This document shows, piece after piece, positions 46,146-55,316 of a stretch of DNA of 64,000 bases (within the stretch, counting starts at the first letter, position 1; every line of letters begins with the position of its first letter). The notes beneath the pieces were generated by a model. It searched no databases, had not been told where the DNA came from, and was given only the letters and a program-made list of their open reading frames with translations. The translations under genes were made by a program, and so were the position numbers. Source of the DNA: Micromonospora sp. M71_S20. GTDB taxonomy: Bacteria; Actinomycetota; Actinomycetes; Mycobacteriales; Micromonosporaceae. The DNA lies in the NCBI RefSeq assembly GCF_003664255.1, contig NZ_RCCV01000004.1:372001-436000 (forward strand), in the 5' to 3' direction.

Positions 46146-46180
46146 CAATCAACGTTCAATCATAATTTTGCTCACCACAA
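46130..46180. promoter_or_regulatory. Candidate operator/promoter between kinase and RpiR genes
   Basis: An A/T-rich island in a GC-rich window, containing the inverted repeat ATTGA-CA-TCAAT (about 46139-46150, overlapping the kinase start) and nearby GTTCAATCATAATTTTG. A site for the adjacent RpiR protein is a reasonable guess, not shown. Confidence 0.45.
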
Positions 46181-46202
46181 GAGTGAAGTGAAAGGAATGC
46201 CG

Positions 46203-47114
46203 ATGGCCGGGACCGGGTTGTTGGGCCGTGTCCGCACCGAGCTGCCGACCCTGCCCGAGGCTCTCCAGCGGGTCGGTGAGCGGCTCCTCGGCGACCCCGA
46301 GGAGACCGCGCGGTCCACGATCGTCGACCTCGCCGAACGGGCCGGCACCTCGACGGCCACGGTCACCCGTTTCTGCCGCACCTTCGGCTACCGGGGGTAC
46401 GCCGAGATGCGGGTCGCCGTCGCCACGGAGACCGGTCGGGCGGCGCAGGCCCGCTGGGACACCGACATCGACCGCGAGATCGGCCCCGACGACCCGCTCG
46501 GCCATCTGCTGGACGTCGTCGCGTCGGCCGACGGGCGGGCGATCCAGGACACGGCCGGCCAGGTCGACCTCGCCGCCGTCGACCGGGTCGCGGCGGCCGT
46601 GGCGCAGGCGCGCCGGGTCGAGCTGTTCGGGCTGGGCAGTTCCGGCAACGCGGCCCGCGAGATGGCGTTCCGCCTCGAACGGATCCGGGTGCCGTGCTGG
46701 CACCGCCCCGACCCGCACACCGCGCTCACCAACGCGGCACTGCTGGAGCCGGGCGACGTGGCGATCGGGCTGTCGCACAGCGGCCGCACCCGAGAGGTCA
46801 TCGAGGTGCTCTCCGAGGCGGCCGACCACGGCGCGCTGACCGTCGCCGTCACCTCGTTCCCGCGCTCGCCGCTGGCCGAGGTGGCCGACGTCGTGATGAC
46901 GACCGCGGTGCAGGAGACGACGTTCCGGCTCGCCGCGCTGTCGGCGCTGCACTCCCAGTTGCTCGTGCTCGACCTGATCTACGTCGCGGTCGCGCAGCGC
47001 ACGTACCGCCGTACCACCGCGGCCTTCGAGGTGACGGCCCGTGCGGTCGCCGCCCACCGCCTGCCCGACGAGAGCCGCCGGCCCCGGCGGCGTCACCGAC
47101 CGGAGGAACGATGA
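46203..47114 (+). CDS. RpiR-family transcriptional regulator (HTH plus SIS)
   Basis: A 303-residue protein. The N-terminal RpiR helix-turn-helix (STIVDLAERAGTSTATVTRFCRTFGY) precedes a SIS sugar-phosphate-binding domain (VELFGLGSSGNAAREMAFRLERI, IGLSHSGRTREVIEVL). AAAGGA lies 6 bp before this ATG. GTG 46188 and ATG 46197 are alternatives. It presumably senses a phosphorylated amino sugar and controls the divergent kinase and its own operon (SIS protein, NgcEFG). Confidence 0.9.
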   Translation: MAGTGLLGRVRTELPTLPEALQRVGERLLGDPEETARSTIVDLAERAGTSTATVTRFCRTFGYRGYAEMRVAVATETGRAAQARWDTDIDREIGPDDPLGHLLDVVASADGRAIQDTAGQVDLAAVDRVAAAVAQARRVELFGLGSSGNAAREMAFRLERIRVPCWHRPDPHTALTNAALLEPGDVAIGLSHSGRTREVIEVLSEAADHGALTVAVTSFPRSPLAEVADVVMTTAVQETTFRLAALSALHSQLLVLDLIYVAVAQRTYRRTTAAFEVTARAVAAHRLPDESRRPRRRHRPEER

Positions 47115-47860
47115 TCGGCGCCCAGGAGTACCTCACCGCGGTCAACACCGCGATCGCGCATGTGGCCGCCACCCAGCAGGACGCCGTGCGCCGCGCAGCC
47201 GACCTGCTGACGGCCGGGTTGCGCGCCGGCGGGGTGGTGCAGGCGTTCGGCAGCGGCCATTCGGAGGCCCTGGCCATGGAGATCGCCGGACGGGCCGGCG
47301 GCCTCGTGCCGACCAACCGCATCGCGCTGCGCGACATCGTCCTGTACGGCGGGGCGGAGCGGGCGTCGCTCGACGACCCGTTCCTCGAGCGCGACCCGGC
47401 GGTCGCCCACCGCCTCTACGAGCTGGCCCCCGTCAAGCCGGACGACGTGTTCGTGATCGCGTCGAGTTCGGGCGTCAACGGCGTGGTGGTGGAACTGGCG
47501 CGCCTGGTACGCGAACACGGCCACGGGCTGGTCGCGATCACCTCGCTCGCCCATACGAACGCCGTCCCGCCGCGGCACCCGAGCGGCCTGCGGCTGGCCG
47601 ACCTCGCCGACGTGGTACTCGACAACGGCGCCCCCTTCGGGGACGCCGCCCTGCCGATCGAGGGCGGGGGAGCGGTCGGCGCGATCTCTTCCATCACCGG
47701 TGCGCTGCTGGCCCAGCAGGTCGTGTGCGAGGTGGTGGCCCGGCTCGTCGCCGCCGGTGAGACGCCCCCGGTCTACCTGTCGGCGAACGTACCCGGCGGA
47801 GACCGGCACAACCAGGAGTTGGAGGCGCGGTACGCCGGGCGCATCCGGCGTGCCGCCTAG
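47111..47860 (+). CDS. SIS-domain sugar isomerase-like protein
   Basis: A 249-residue SIS protein: VVQAFGSGHSEALAMEIAGR, then VIASSSGVNGVVVELARL. It belongs to the stand-alone sugar isomerase-domain group, not to RpiR. It overlaps the regulator stop (ATGA) with CGGAGGA upstream, and is followed 17 bp later by the solute-binding protein. Its placement suggests processing of the phosphorylated amino sugar, for example deamination or isomerisation; the exact reaction is unknown. Confidence 0.85.
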   Translation: MIGAQEYLTAVNTAIAHVAATQQDAVRRAADLLTAGLRAGGVVQAFGSGHSEALAMEIAGRAGGLVPTNRIALRDIVLYGGAERASLDDPFLERDPAVAHRLYELAPVKPDDVFVIASSSGVNGVVVELARLVREHGHGLVAITSLAHTNAVPPRHPSGLRLADLADVVLDNGAPFGDAALPIEGGGAVGAISSITGALLAQQVVCEVVARLVAAGETPPVYLSANVPGGDRHNQELEARYAGRIRRAA

Positions 47861-47877
47861 AGAAGGCGAGCCCAGTC

Positions 47878-49299
47878 ATGAACCCCTCTTCTCCGCACGG
47901 ACGCCACCCCACCACCCGGCGCGCCGTCCTGCGCGCGAGCGCAGCCGTCGCCGCGGCCGTGCCCCTGGCCGGATGCGTGACCGCCGGCGGCGGTGACGAC
48001 GGCGCCCCCGCGGCCGAGGGCGCGAAGAGCGCCGAGAACCCGCTCGGCGTGCCCGACGCGGCACCGCTCGAGGTCGTCATCTTCAAGGGCGGTTACGGCG
48101 ACGACTACGCCGTCCACGCCGAGAAGCTCTACCAGGAGCGGCATCCGGGTGCGACGGTCGACCACAAGGGCATCCAGAAGGTGGGCGAGGCGCTTCAACC
48201 GAGGTTCGTCGCCGACACTCCGCCGGACGTCGTCGACAACACCGGCGCCGGACGGCTCGACCTCGCCACGCTCGTCGCCGCCGGCAAGCTCACCGACCTG
48301 AGCGAACTGCTCGACGCCCCGGCGCTCGACGGCGGCGGCACGAAGGTGCGCGACACCCTGCTGCCGGGCGTCGTCGACGACGGCACGTTCGACGGCGTCC
48401 CGCGCACGCTCAACTTCACCTACACCGTCTGGGGGCTGTGGTACTCCCGGTCGCTCTTCGCGCGCAACGGCTGGACGTTCCCGACGACCTGGGACGCGAT
48501 GCTGGCGCTCTGCGCCGAGATCAAGAAGACCGGCGTCGCGCCGTGGACGTACCAGGGTAAGTACCCGGAGTACGTCAACGACCCCTTGTTGGCCATGGCG
48601 GCCAAGGCCGGCGGGGCCGATCTCGTCAAGGCGGTCGACAACCTGGAACCGAACGCGTGGAAGCAGCCGGCGCTGCTCGACGCGGCCACCGCCGTGGCCG
48701 AGCTGGCCGGGCGCGGCTACCTCCTGCCCGGCTCGGAGGCGTTGTCGCACACCGAGGCACAGGCCGCCTGGTGCCAGGGCCGTGCCGCGATCATTCCCTG
48801 CGGGTCCTGGCTGGAGGCCGAGCAGAAGGGCATCGCCCCCGACGGCTTCGACATGGTGATGGCCCCGGTGCCGTCCCTCGGCGGCGGTGACCGGATGCCG
48901 GTGAGCGGGCTTCAGGCGGCCAGCAGCGAGTGCTTCATCGTGCCGGCGAAGGCGAAGAATCCGCGAGGCGGTCTGGAGTTCCTGCGCGTCCTGTTCTCGA
49001 AGTCGGCCGCGCGACGGTTCGCCGAGCTGAACTCCACCCTGCCCACGGTGACCGGTGCGACCGACGGTCTCACCCTCTCCAGCGGGCTCGGCTCGGTGAA
49101 GGCCGCCGTCGACGCGGCCGCCTCGCACACGTTCGCGTACCGCTTCCGCACCTGGTACGCGCCCCTGGCCAAGGCGGTCGACGACGCCACCGGCGAGCTG
49201 GCCACCCGGCGCGTCACGCCGGCCCAGTGGGCCGACCGGATCCAGCGGGCGGCGGACCGCGTCGCGGCCGACACCGCCGTCACCAAGTACGAGCGGTAG
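47878..49299 (+). CDS. ngcE: Carbohydrate ABC transporter solute-binding lipoprotein, NgcE-like
   Basis: A 473-residue lipoprotein. A Tat-type RR signal (TTRRAVLRASAAV) ends in lipobox LAGC (Cys33). The mature protein has features I recognise from streptomycete NgcE: KSAENPLGVPD, PLEVVIFKGGYG, LDNLEPNAWKQPA-like spacing and FIVPAKAKNPRGG. NgcEFG imports N-acetylglucosamine and chitobiose. The two permeases follow directly. There is no ATPase gene here, so a shared MsiK-type ATPase is expected elsewhere. Confidence 0.85.
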   Translation: MNPSSPHGRHPTTRRAVLRASAAVAAAVPLAGCVTAGGGDDGAPAAEGAKSAENPLGVPDAAPLEVVIFKGGYGDDYAVHAEKLYQERHPGATVDHKGIQKVGEALQPRFVADTPPDVVDNTGAGRLDLATLVAAGKLTDLSELLDAPALDGGGTKVRDTLLPGVVDDGTFDGVPRTLNFTYTVWGLWYSRSLFARNGWTFPTTWDAMLALCAEIKKTGVAPWTYQGKYPEYVNDPLLAMAAKAGGADLVKAVDNLEPNAWKQPALLDAATAVAELAGRGYLLPGSEALSHTEAQAAWCQGRAAIIPCGSWLEAEQKGIAPDGFDMVMAPVPSLGGGDRMPVSGLQAASSECFIVPAKAKNPRGGLEFLRVLFSKSAARRFAELNSTLPTVTGATDGLTLSSGLGSVKAAVDAAASHTFAYRFRTWYAPLAKAVDDATGELATRRVTPAQWADRIQRAADRVAADTAVTKYER

Positions 49300-49301
49300 C
49301 G

Positions 49302-50228
49302 ATGACGACCGTCCGATCCGGCCGGAACCGGTTCCTCGCCGGCGCGATCCTGCCCGCTCTCGCCCTGTACGCGGTGTTCGTGCTCTCGCCGTACGCCCAG
49401 GCGTTCTACCTGGCTCTCACCGACTGGACCGGCGTCTCCGGCGAGGTGGGCTTCGTCGGGCTGGACAACTTCCGCCGGCTGGCCGACGATCCGCTGTTCC
49501 GCGCCGCTCTGCGCAACAACGGACTGATGCTCCTCGTGGTGCCGGCGGCCACCATCGCCCTCGGGCTGCTGCTGGCCGCGCTCGTCTCGTTCGGCGGGCG
49601 CGGCGGGGCCGGCGGACCCTCCGCCGTACGCGGCGGCGAGCTGTACAAGGTGGCGTACTTCCTGCCGCAGGTGCTCTCGCTGCCGATCGTCGCGGTGCTC
49701 TGGCAGTTCGTCTACGGTCCCACCGACGGGCTGCTCAACGGCGCTCTGCGCGGGGTCGGGCTCGACGCGCTGACCCGCAGTTGGCTCGGCGACCCGGCCG
49801 TCGCCCTGTGGGCGGTCATGGCGGTGCTGGTCTGGTCGTCGGTCGGCTTCTACATGGTGCTCTTCGGCGCCGCCATGGAGTCGATCCCGCGCGAGGTGCT
49901 GGAGGCGGCGGTGCTGGACGGCGCCGGGCGCCTCGCCGTCCTGTGGCGCGTCGTCGTGCCGCTGCTCTGGGACAACGTCCAGGTCGCGTTCGTCTACCTC
50001 GGCGTGCTCGCTCTGGACGGCTTCGCGGTCGTGCAGATCATGACCGTGGGCCCGGGCGGGCCGGACGGAGCGACCGAGGTGATGGGTCTCGGGCTCTACC
50101 GCAACGCCTTCACGTACGGGCGGTTCGGCTACGCCGCGGCGATGGGCGTCGCGCTGTTCTTCCTCACGCTCGCCGTCGCCGTCGTGGCGTTGCGGGCCGG
50201 ACGCCGGGAGCGGGTGGAGTACACATGA
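49302..50228 (+). CDS. ngcF: Sugar ABC transporter permease, NgcF-like
   Basis: A 308-residue MalF-type permease with six membrane segments and the cytoplasmic EAA loop EAAVLDGAGRLAVLWRVVVP. It starts 3 bp after the binding-protein stop and overlaps the next permease by 4 bp (ATGA). It forms the channel together with the NgcG-like protein. Confidence 0.88.
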   Translation: MTTVRSGRNRFLAGAILPALALYAVFVLSPYAQAFYLALTDWTGVSGEVGFVGLDNFRRLADDPLFRAALRNNGLMLLVVPAATIALGLLLAALVSFGGRGGAGGPSAVRGGELYKVAYFLPQVLSLPIVAVLWQFVYGPTDGLLNGALRGVGLDALTRSWLGDPAVALWAVMAVLVWSSVGFYMVLFGAAMESIPREVLEAAVLDGAGRLAVLWRVVVPLLWDNVQVAFVYLGVLALDGFAVVQIMTVGPGGPDGATEVMGLGLYRNAFTYGRFGYAAAMGVALFFLTLAVAVVALRAGRRERVEYT

Positions 50229-51106
50229 CGACCATCATCGAACGGCCCGTCGACGCGAGACCCGTGTCGCCGACCCGGCGCCGACGCCGCAGCGGCACCT
50301 GGGGCCCGCACGTCTTCCTCGTGGCGTGGGCGGCGATCGTCACGTTGCCCCTGCTCTGGGCGGTGGTCAGCTCGCTCAAGACCGACCGCGAGATCCTCAC
50401 CAGCCCGTGGACGCCGCCGGCGCAGCCGCGGTTCGACAACTGGTCGCGGGCCTGGGAGCAGGCCGCCATCGGCCGGTACGTCGGCAACAGCGCGATCGTC
50501 GTCGGGGCGGCGCTCGTCCTCACCATGGTCCTGGGTTCGACCGTCGCCTACGCCCTGGCCCGCTACCCGTTCCGGGGCAACCGGATCGTCTACTACACGT
50601 TCGTCTCCGGGCTGCTCTTCCCCGTGTTCCTGGCCCTGGTGCCGCTGTTCTTCGTGGTCGAGCAGCTCGGCCTGCTCGGCACCTACCCGGGCCTGATCCT
50701 CGTCTACACCGCGTACGCGCTGCCGTTCACGGTCTTCTTCCTGCACGCGTTCTTCCGCTCGCTGCCGACCGCGCTCGCCGAGGCGGCGTTCCTCGACGGC
50801 TGCTCGCACTGGGGTGTCCTCGTCCGCGTGATGCTGCCGCTGGCCCGACCCGGCCTGGTGAGCATCGCCATCTTCAACTTCCTGGGGCTGTGGAACCAGT
50901 ACCTGCTCCCGCTGGTGCTCAACCCCGACCCCGACCGGTACGTGCTCGCACAGGGCCTGGCCGCGCTGTCGGTCAGCCAGGGCTACCGCAGCGACTGGAG
51001 CGGCCTCTTCGCCGGCCTCACCATCGCGATGCTGCCGGTGCTCGCCGCGTACGTGCTCTTCCAACGGCAGATCCGCACGGGCCTCACCGCGGGGGCGATC
51101 AGGTAG
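50225..51106 (+). CDS. ngcG: Sugar ABC transporter permease, NgcG-like
   Basis: A 293-residue MalG-type permease with six membrane segments and the EAA loop EAAFLDGCSHWGVLVRVMLP. It is the last component of the importer. A secreted GH16 enzyme follows 87 bp later and could supply the imported sugar. Confidence 0.88.
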   Translation: MTTIIERPVDARPVSPTRRRRRSGTWGPHVFLVAWAAIVTLPLLWAVVSSLKTDREILTSPWTPPAQPRFDNWSRAWEQAAIGRYVGNSAIVVGAALVLTMVLGSTVAYALARYPFRGNRIVYYTFVSGLLFPVFLALVPLFFVVEQLGLLGTYPGLILVYTAYALPFTVFFLHAFFRSLPTALAEAAFLDGCSHWGVLVRVMLPLARPGLVSIAIFNFLGLWNQYLLPLVLNPDPDRYVLAQGLAALSVSQGYRSDWSGLFAGLTIAMLPVLAAYVLFQRQIRTGLTAGAIR

Positions 51107-51192
51107 GCCCTTCCGTCCGGCTCCACCGCGCGGGTGGTCGTCGTCGCCCGCCCGCGCGTACCCCTTTCCCTCCCACCGTGAGGAGACCCCCC

Positions 51193-52359
51193 ATGTCACG
51201 GAGATCCCGCGCGGCCATCGCCGCCGCGTCGGCGGCACTCACCGCCGTCGCCGCGTTCGCCGCATTCGGCCCCGGTGGCAGCGCCGCCGCCGCGGCCGAA
51301 GCCTGCGGCGTGCTGTTCGACGACTTCGCGTACGCGTCGTCGGCCGACCCCGCGCTGCCCGCCCGCAACTGGACGGTGCGCACCAACGCCGGCGGCCCCG
51401 GCGTGCCGGGCGCCTCGTGGCCGGCGTCCAACATCTCGTTCCCGACCTCCGGCGGGCAGAAGGTGCTCCAGCTCGCCGCCTCCACGGACGGGACGGCCGC
51501 CGGCACCAGCCACGCCGAACTGTTCCAGCGCCGGGCGTTCTTCGAGGGCACGTACGCGGCCCGGGTGCGCTTCGCCGACGCGCCGGTCGCCGGCAACGAC
51601 GGCGATCGGCTCGTCGAGACGTTCTTCACGATCACCCCGCTCGACCGTCCGATGGACCCGAACTACGGCGAGATCGACTTCGAGTACCTACCCAACGGCG
51701 GGTGGGGCGAACAGGGCCCGATCTTCTACCAGACCACCTGGGAGACGTACCAGAACGAGCCCTGGGTGGCCGACAACACCCACACCGCGCAGCGCCGCAG
51801 CTTCGACGGCTGGCACGACCTGCTGTTCACCGTCTCCCAGGGCCGGGTGAAGTACTACGTCGACGGTCAGCAGGTGGCCGATCACGGCGACCGGTACTAC
51901 CCGGAGACGCCGATGTCGATCAACTTCAACCTGTGGTTCATCGATCTGGCCACCCACACCGGCGGGCGCAGCACCTACCATCAGCAGGTCGACTGGCTGT
52001 ACTTTGCCGACCGGCAGGTGCTCACGCCGGCCGAGGTGGCGGCGCGGGTGGCCGGCCAGCGGTCCGCCGGCACCACCCACACCGACACCGTCGGCGCGGG
52101 CGGCGCCTGCCCCACGACGCCGCCCAGCACGTCGTCGCCGTCGCCCACCGGCGTGCCGTCCTCGCCGCCGCCGTCGTCCCCGCCCCCCTCGTCGCCGCCG
52201 CCGGTGAACTGTGCAGGCGCGCCGAACTGGGACCGGGGCACGGTGTACCTCGGCGGCCAGCGGGTGCGGCACAACGGCCGGCTCTGGCAGGCGAACTGGT
52301 GGACGCTCGGCTCCGAGCCGGGGCTCACCGCGCAGTGGCGCGACCTCGGCCCCTGCTGA
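51193..52359 (+). CDS. Secreted GH16-family glycoside hydrolase with C-terminal chitin-binding module
   Basis: A 388-residue exported enzyme with AGGAGA 7 bp before the ATG. A signal peptide runs to about SAAAAA. The GH16-like domain carries the catalytic EIDFE (Glu160, Asp162, Glu164). A Ser/Pro-rich linker leads to a CBM5/12-type module of about 45 residues (APNWDRGTVYLGGQRVRHNG to WRDLGPC), usually chitin-binding. The specificity within GH16 cannot be told by eye. Its place behind an NgcEFG-like importer suggests release of an amino-sugar or mixed oligosaccharide. Confidence 0.82.
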   Translation: MSRRSRAAIAAASAALTAVAAFAAFGPGGSAAAAAEACGVLFDDFAYASSADPALPARNWTVRTNAGGPGVPGASWPASNISFPTSGGQKVLQLAASTDGTAAGTSHAELFQRRAFFEGTYAARVRFADAPVAGNDGDRLVETFFTITPLDRPMDPNYGEIDFEYLPNGGWGEQGPIFYQTTWETYQNEPWVADNTHTAQRRSFDGWHDLLFTVSQGRVKYYVDGQQVADHGDRYYPETPMSINFNLWFIDLATHTGGRSTYHQQVDWLYFADRQVLTPAEVAARVAGQRSAGTTHTDTVGAGGACPTTPPSTSSPSPTGVPSSPPPSSPPPSSPPPVNCAGAPNWDRGTVYLGGQRVRHNGRLWQANWWTLGSEPGLTAQWRDLGPC

Positions 52360-52369
52360 CCCCGTGACG

Positions 52370-52400
52370 GGCCGCCGCCGTCACCAGGGCGGCGGCGGCC
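52370..52400 (+). terminator. Stem-loop after the GH16 gene
   Basis: A 10-bp perfect stem (52370-52379 with 52391-52400) with an 11-nt loop, 11 bp past the stop. It separates the carbohydrate genes from the KstR2-like region. Confidence 0.65.
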
Positions 52401-52432
52401 TGCGGCGGTCGCGGGGCGGCCGTTGTCATCTG

Positions 52433-52446
52433 ACCAAGCGCTTGTT
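52433..52446. promoter_or_regulatory. KstR2-type operator 1
   Basis: ACCAAGCGCTTGTT matches the pattern A-N-CAAG-NN-CTTG-N-T reported for KstR2. It lies 11 bp before the ATG of the first SDR gene, where a bound repressor would block transcription or loading. Confidence 0.8.
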
Positions 52447-52457
52447 AGGTTGACGGT

Positions 52458-53180
52458 ATGGAGTTCGCTTTCCCGGCCGGCGCCACCGTCGTCGTCACCG
52501 GTGCCGGCAGCGGGATCGGCCGGGCGACCGCGCTGCTGGCCGCCCGGGTCGGCCTGCGGGTGGCGGCCTGGGACCTGGCCGGCGACGCGGTGACCGGCAC
52601 CGCCGACGAGATCACCGCCGCCGGCGGCAGCGCCGTCGCGCGGGTGGTCGACGTGGCCGATCCGGTGGCGGTGCGAGGCGCGTTCGTCGCCGGCGGCCCG
52701 GCCACGTACCTGGTCAACAACGCCGGCCCGGCCAGCAGCGCCGACCTCGGCTTCGACCGGGCGCTCGCGCTCACCGTGGGCAGCGTGCGGACGGTCACCG
52801 ACGCCTGGCTGGCCAGCCGGCCGGGTGACGGAGCGGCGGTGGTCAACATCGCGTCGGTCGCCGGCAACCTGGTCGGCACCGACTCCGCCTGGTACTGCGC
52901 GGGAAAGGCGGCCATCGCCGGCTACACCCGGCACCTGGCCACCCGGCTCGCCCCGGCGGTGCGGGCCAACACCGTCGCGCCCGGTCTGATCGACACCCCG
53001 CGTACGGCCGGGTTCGCCGCCTCCGGGTTGGGCCGGGACCTCGTGGCCCGCAACCCGATGGGGCGGGCCGGCCGGCCGGAGGAGGTCGCCGGCGCGGTGC
53101 TCTTCCTGCTCTCCCCGCTCGCCAGCTACCTCAACGGCGTGCTGCTGCCGGTCGACGGCGGCTGGATGGTCACTCAGTAA
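52458..53180 (+). CDS. Short-chain dehydrogenase/reductase
   Basis: A 240-residue classical SDR: cofactor loop TGAGSGIG, NNAG, Ser in NIASVAG, catalytic Tyr146 and Lys150 (YCAGK), and a C-terminal GGWM. It is the first gene of a three-gene operon (SDR, thiolase, SDR) behind a KstR2-type operator. It probably oxidises a hydroxyl of a ring-derived acyl-CoA. The substrate is inferred only from context. Confidence 0.88.
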   Translation: MEFAFPAGATVVVTGAGSGIGRATALLAARVGLRVAAWDLAGDAVTGTADEITAAGGSAVARVVDVADPVAVRGAFVAGGPATYLVNNAGPASSADLGFDRALALTVGSVRTVTDAWLASRPGDGAAVVNIASVAGNLVGTDSAWYCAGKAAIAGYTRHLATRLAPAVRANTVAPGLIDTPRTAGFAASGLGRDLVARNPMGRAGRPEEVAGAVLFLLSPLASYLNGVLLPVDGGWMVTQ

Positions 53181-53191
53181 GGGGGCAACCG

Positions 53192-54412
53192 ATGCCAGAA
53201 GCCGTCATCGTCGCCGCGGCCCGCTCACCGATCGGGCGGGCCGGCAAGGGCTCGCTGGTCGGCGTGCGCGCCGACGACCTGATCGCCGACATCGCCCGTG
53301 CGGCCCTGGCGCAGGTTCCCGCGCTGGACCCGCGGACGCTGGACGACGTACTGCTCGGTTGCGCCCAGCCGGCCGGCGAGCAGGGCTACAACCTGGCCCG
53401 GATGCTCGCCCTGCGGCTCGGCCTGGACGGGGTGCCCGGCGCCGTGGTGCAGCGTTACTGCGCCTCGTCGGTGCAGACCACCCGGATGGCTCTGCACGCG
53501 ATCAGGGCGGGGGAGGGGCACGCCTTCCTCTCGGCCGGGGTGGAGATGGTCTCCCGCTACGACCGGGGCAAGGCCGACGGCATGCCCGGCACCCACCACC
53601 CCCGCTACGCCGTCGCCGAGGAGCGCACCGCCGCCCGTGCCCGGGGCGGTGGCGCGGACTGGTCCGACCCGCGGTCCGCCGGTGCCGAGCCGGACGTCTA
53701 CATCGCCATGGGACACACCGCCGAGAACGTGGCCCAGCACTGCGGGGTCAGCCGCCGGGAGCAGGACGAGTTCGCCGTCCGCAGCCAGAACCTGGCCGAG
53801 AAGGCGACCATGGACGGTTTCTGGGCCACCGACATCACTCCGGTGACCCTGCCCGACGGCACGGTCGTCGACCGTGACGACGGCCCGCGTGCGGGCGTCA
53901 CCCTGGAGAAGGTCGGCGCCCTGAAACCGGTCTTCCGGCCGGACGGCACGGTCACCGCGGCGAACTGTTGCCCGCTCAACGACGGCGCCGCCGCGCTGGT
54001 GGTGCTCAGCGACACCCGCGCCCGCGAGCTCGGTCAGACCCCCCTGGCCCGGGTGGTCGCCACCGGAGTCTCCGCGCTCAGTCCGGAGATCATGGGCCTC
54101 GGCCCGGTGCAGGCCACCCAGCGGGCGCTGGCCAACGCCGGGCTCACCATCGGCGACATCGACCTGGTGGAGATGAACGAGGCGTTCGCGGCCCAGGTGA
54201 TCCCGAGCTACCGGATGCTCGGCATCGACCTGGACCGGCTCAACGTCCACGGCGGAGCGATCGCGGTCGGGCACCCGTTCGGCATGACCGGGGCCCGGAT
54301 GACCACCACCCTGATCAACGCGCTGCGCTTCCGCGACCGGCAGTTCGGGCTGGTCACCATGTGCACTGCCGGCGGACAGGGAATGGCGCTGATCATCGAG
54401 CGGCTCTCGTGA
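53192..54412 (+). CDS. fadA6: Acetyl-CoA acyltransferase (thiolase), FadA6-like
   Basis: A 406-residue thiolase with nucleophile Cys90 (RYCASSVQTTRMA), His in GGAIAVGHPFGMTGAR and second Cys in MCTAGGQGMA. The opening (PEAVIVAAARSPIGRAGKGSL) and the segments YIAMGHTAENVA and DDGPRAGVTLEKV match what I recall of mycobacterial FadA6, the thiolase of steroid C/D-ring breakdown. The start is 11 bp after the SDR stop. It overlaps the next SDR by 1 bp. Thiolase is certain; the FadA6 assignment is from memory and context. Confidence 0.88.
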   Translation: MPEAVIVAAARSPIGRAGKGSLVGVRADDLIADIARAALAQVPALDPRTLDDVLLGCAQPAGEQGYNLARMLALRLGLDGVPGAVVQRYCASSVQTTRMALHAIRAGEGHAFLSAGVEMVSRYDRGKADGMPGTHHPRYAVAEERTAARARGGGADWSDPRSAGAEPDVYIAMGHTAENVAQHCGVSRREQDEFAVRSQNLAEKATMDGFWATDITPVTLPDGTVVDRDDGPRAGVTLEKVGALKPVFRPDGTVTAANCCPLNDGAAALVVLSDTRARELGQTPLARVVATGVSALSPEIMGLGPVQATQRALANAGLTIGDIDLVEMNEAFAAQVIPSYRMLGIDLDRLNVHGGAIAVGHPFGMTGARMTTTLINALRFRDRQFGLVTMCTAGGQGMALIIERLS

Positions 54413-55230
54413 TGCCGGGCGTGCTGGCCGGCAAGGCCGTCGTGATCACCGGCGCGGGGCGTGGCCTCGGCGAGGCCTACGCCCGGCTCGCCGCCGCCGA
54501 GGGCGCCTCGGTGGTGGTCAACGATGTCGACACGGCGGCCGCCGCGTCGGTGGCCGGGGCGATCGGGGCGCTGGCCGACGACTCGGACGTCGCCACCTGG
54601 ACCGGAGCCGGCCGGTTGATCGACAACTGTCGTCGCGCGTACGGGCGGGTGGACGGACTGGTCAACAACGCCGGGCTGTTCCGGCTGGCCGGTCCCCGGG
54701 AGCAGGACCCGGAGGAGTTCCGCCGGGTGCTGGAGGTGAACCTGCTCGGCACCGCCTACTGCGGACTGCACGCGATCCGCGCGATGCTGGAGCAGGGCGG
54801 CGCCGGTTCGGTGGTGAACGTGACCTCCGGCTCCCAGTCCGGCACTGCCGCCCTCGCCGCGTACGGTGCCAGCAAGGGGGGCGTCGCCTCGCTGACCTGG
54901 TGCTGGGCGGCGGACCTGGCCGACACGGAGGTACGCGTCAACGCGGTCTCGCCCAATGCGCACACCCGGATGGCGGACGCCTTCGAGCGGCATCTGGGCG
55001 CCCGGGCCCGCGGGCAGAACGTGGGCAAGTCGCCGGCGAGCAACGCGCCGGCCGTCGTGCACCTGCTCTCCGACGCGGCGGCGGGGATCTCGGGCCGGAT
55101 CGTCCGGGTCGACGGCGACGAACTGTCGCTGGTGCAGCCGCCGCGCACGGCCGTCGCCGTACGGCTGCCGGAGTGGACGGTCGCGGCGGTGGCCGAGGCG
55201 TTCGCCGGTGACCTGCGCCAGCAGCCGTGA
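54412..55230 (+). CDS. Short-chain dehydrogenase/reductase, IpdF-like
   Basis: A 272-residue SDR: TGAGRGLG, NNAG, Ser in NVTSGSQ, Tyr151 and Lys155 (YGASK). Unlike the other two SDRs here it continues past the usual end with GRIVRVDGDELSLVQPP and a C-terminal region to AEAFAGDL. This tail resembles IpdF of the KstR2 regulon. It is co-transcribed with the thiolase and converges with the TetR regulator gene. Confidence 0.82.
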   Translation: MPGVLAGKAVVITGAGRGLGEAYARLAAAEGASVVVNDVDTAAAASVAGAIGALADDSDVATWTGAGRLIDNCRRAYGRVDGLVNNAGLFRLAGPREQDPEEFRRVLEVNLLGTAYCGLHAIRAMLEQGGAGSVVNVTSGSQSGTAALAAYGASKGGVASLTWCWAADLADTEVRVNAVSPNAHTRMADAFERHLGARARGQNVGKSPASNAPAVVHLLSDAAAGISGRIVRVDGDELSLVQPPRTAVAVRLPEWTVAAVAEAFAGDLRQQP

Positions 55231-55316
55231 CCGGGCCCGGCCGGGAGCCGAGAGTCCGGCCGGGAGCCGTGAGGTCTGGCCGGAGCTGCCCGAAGCCTGG
55301 CCGGCGCCGGTAGCCG

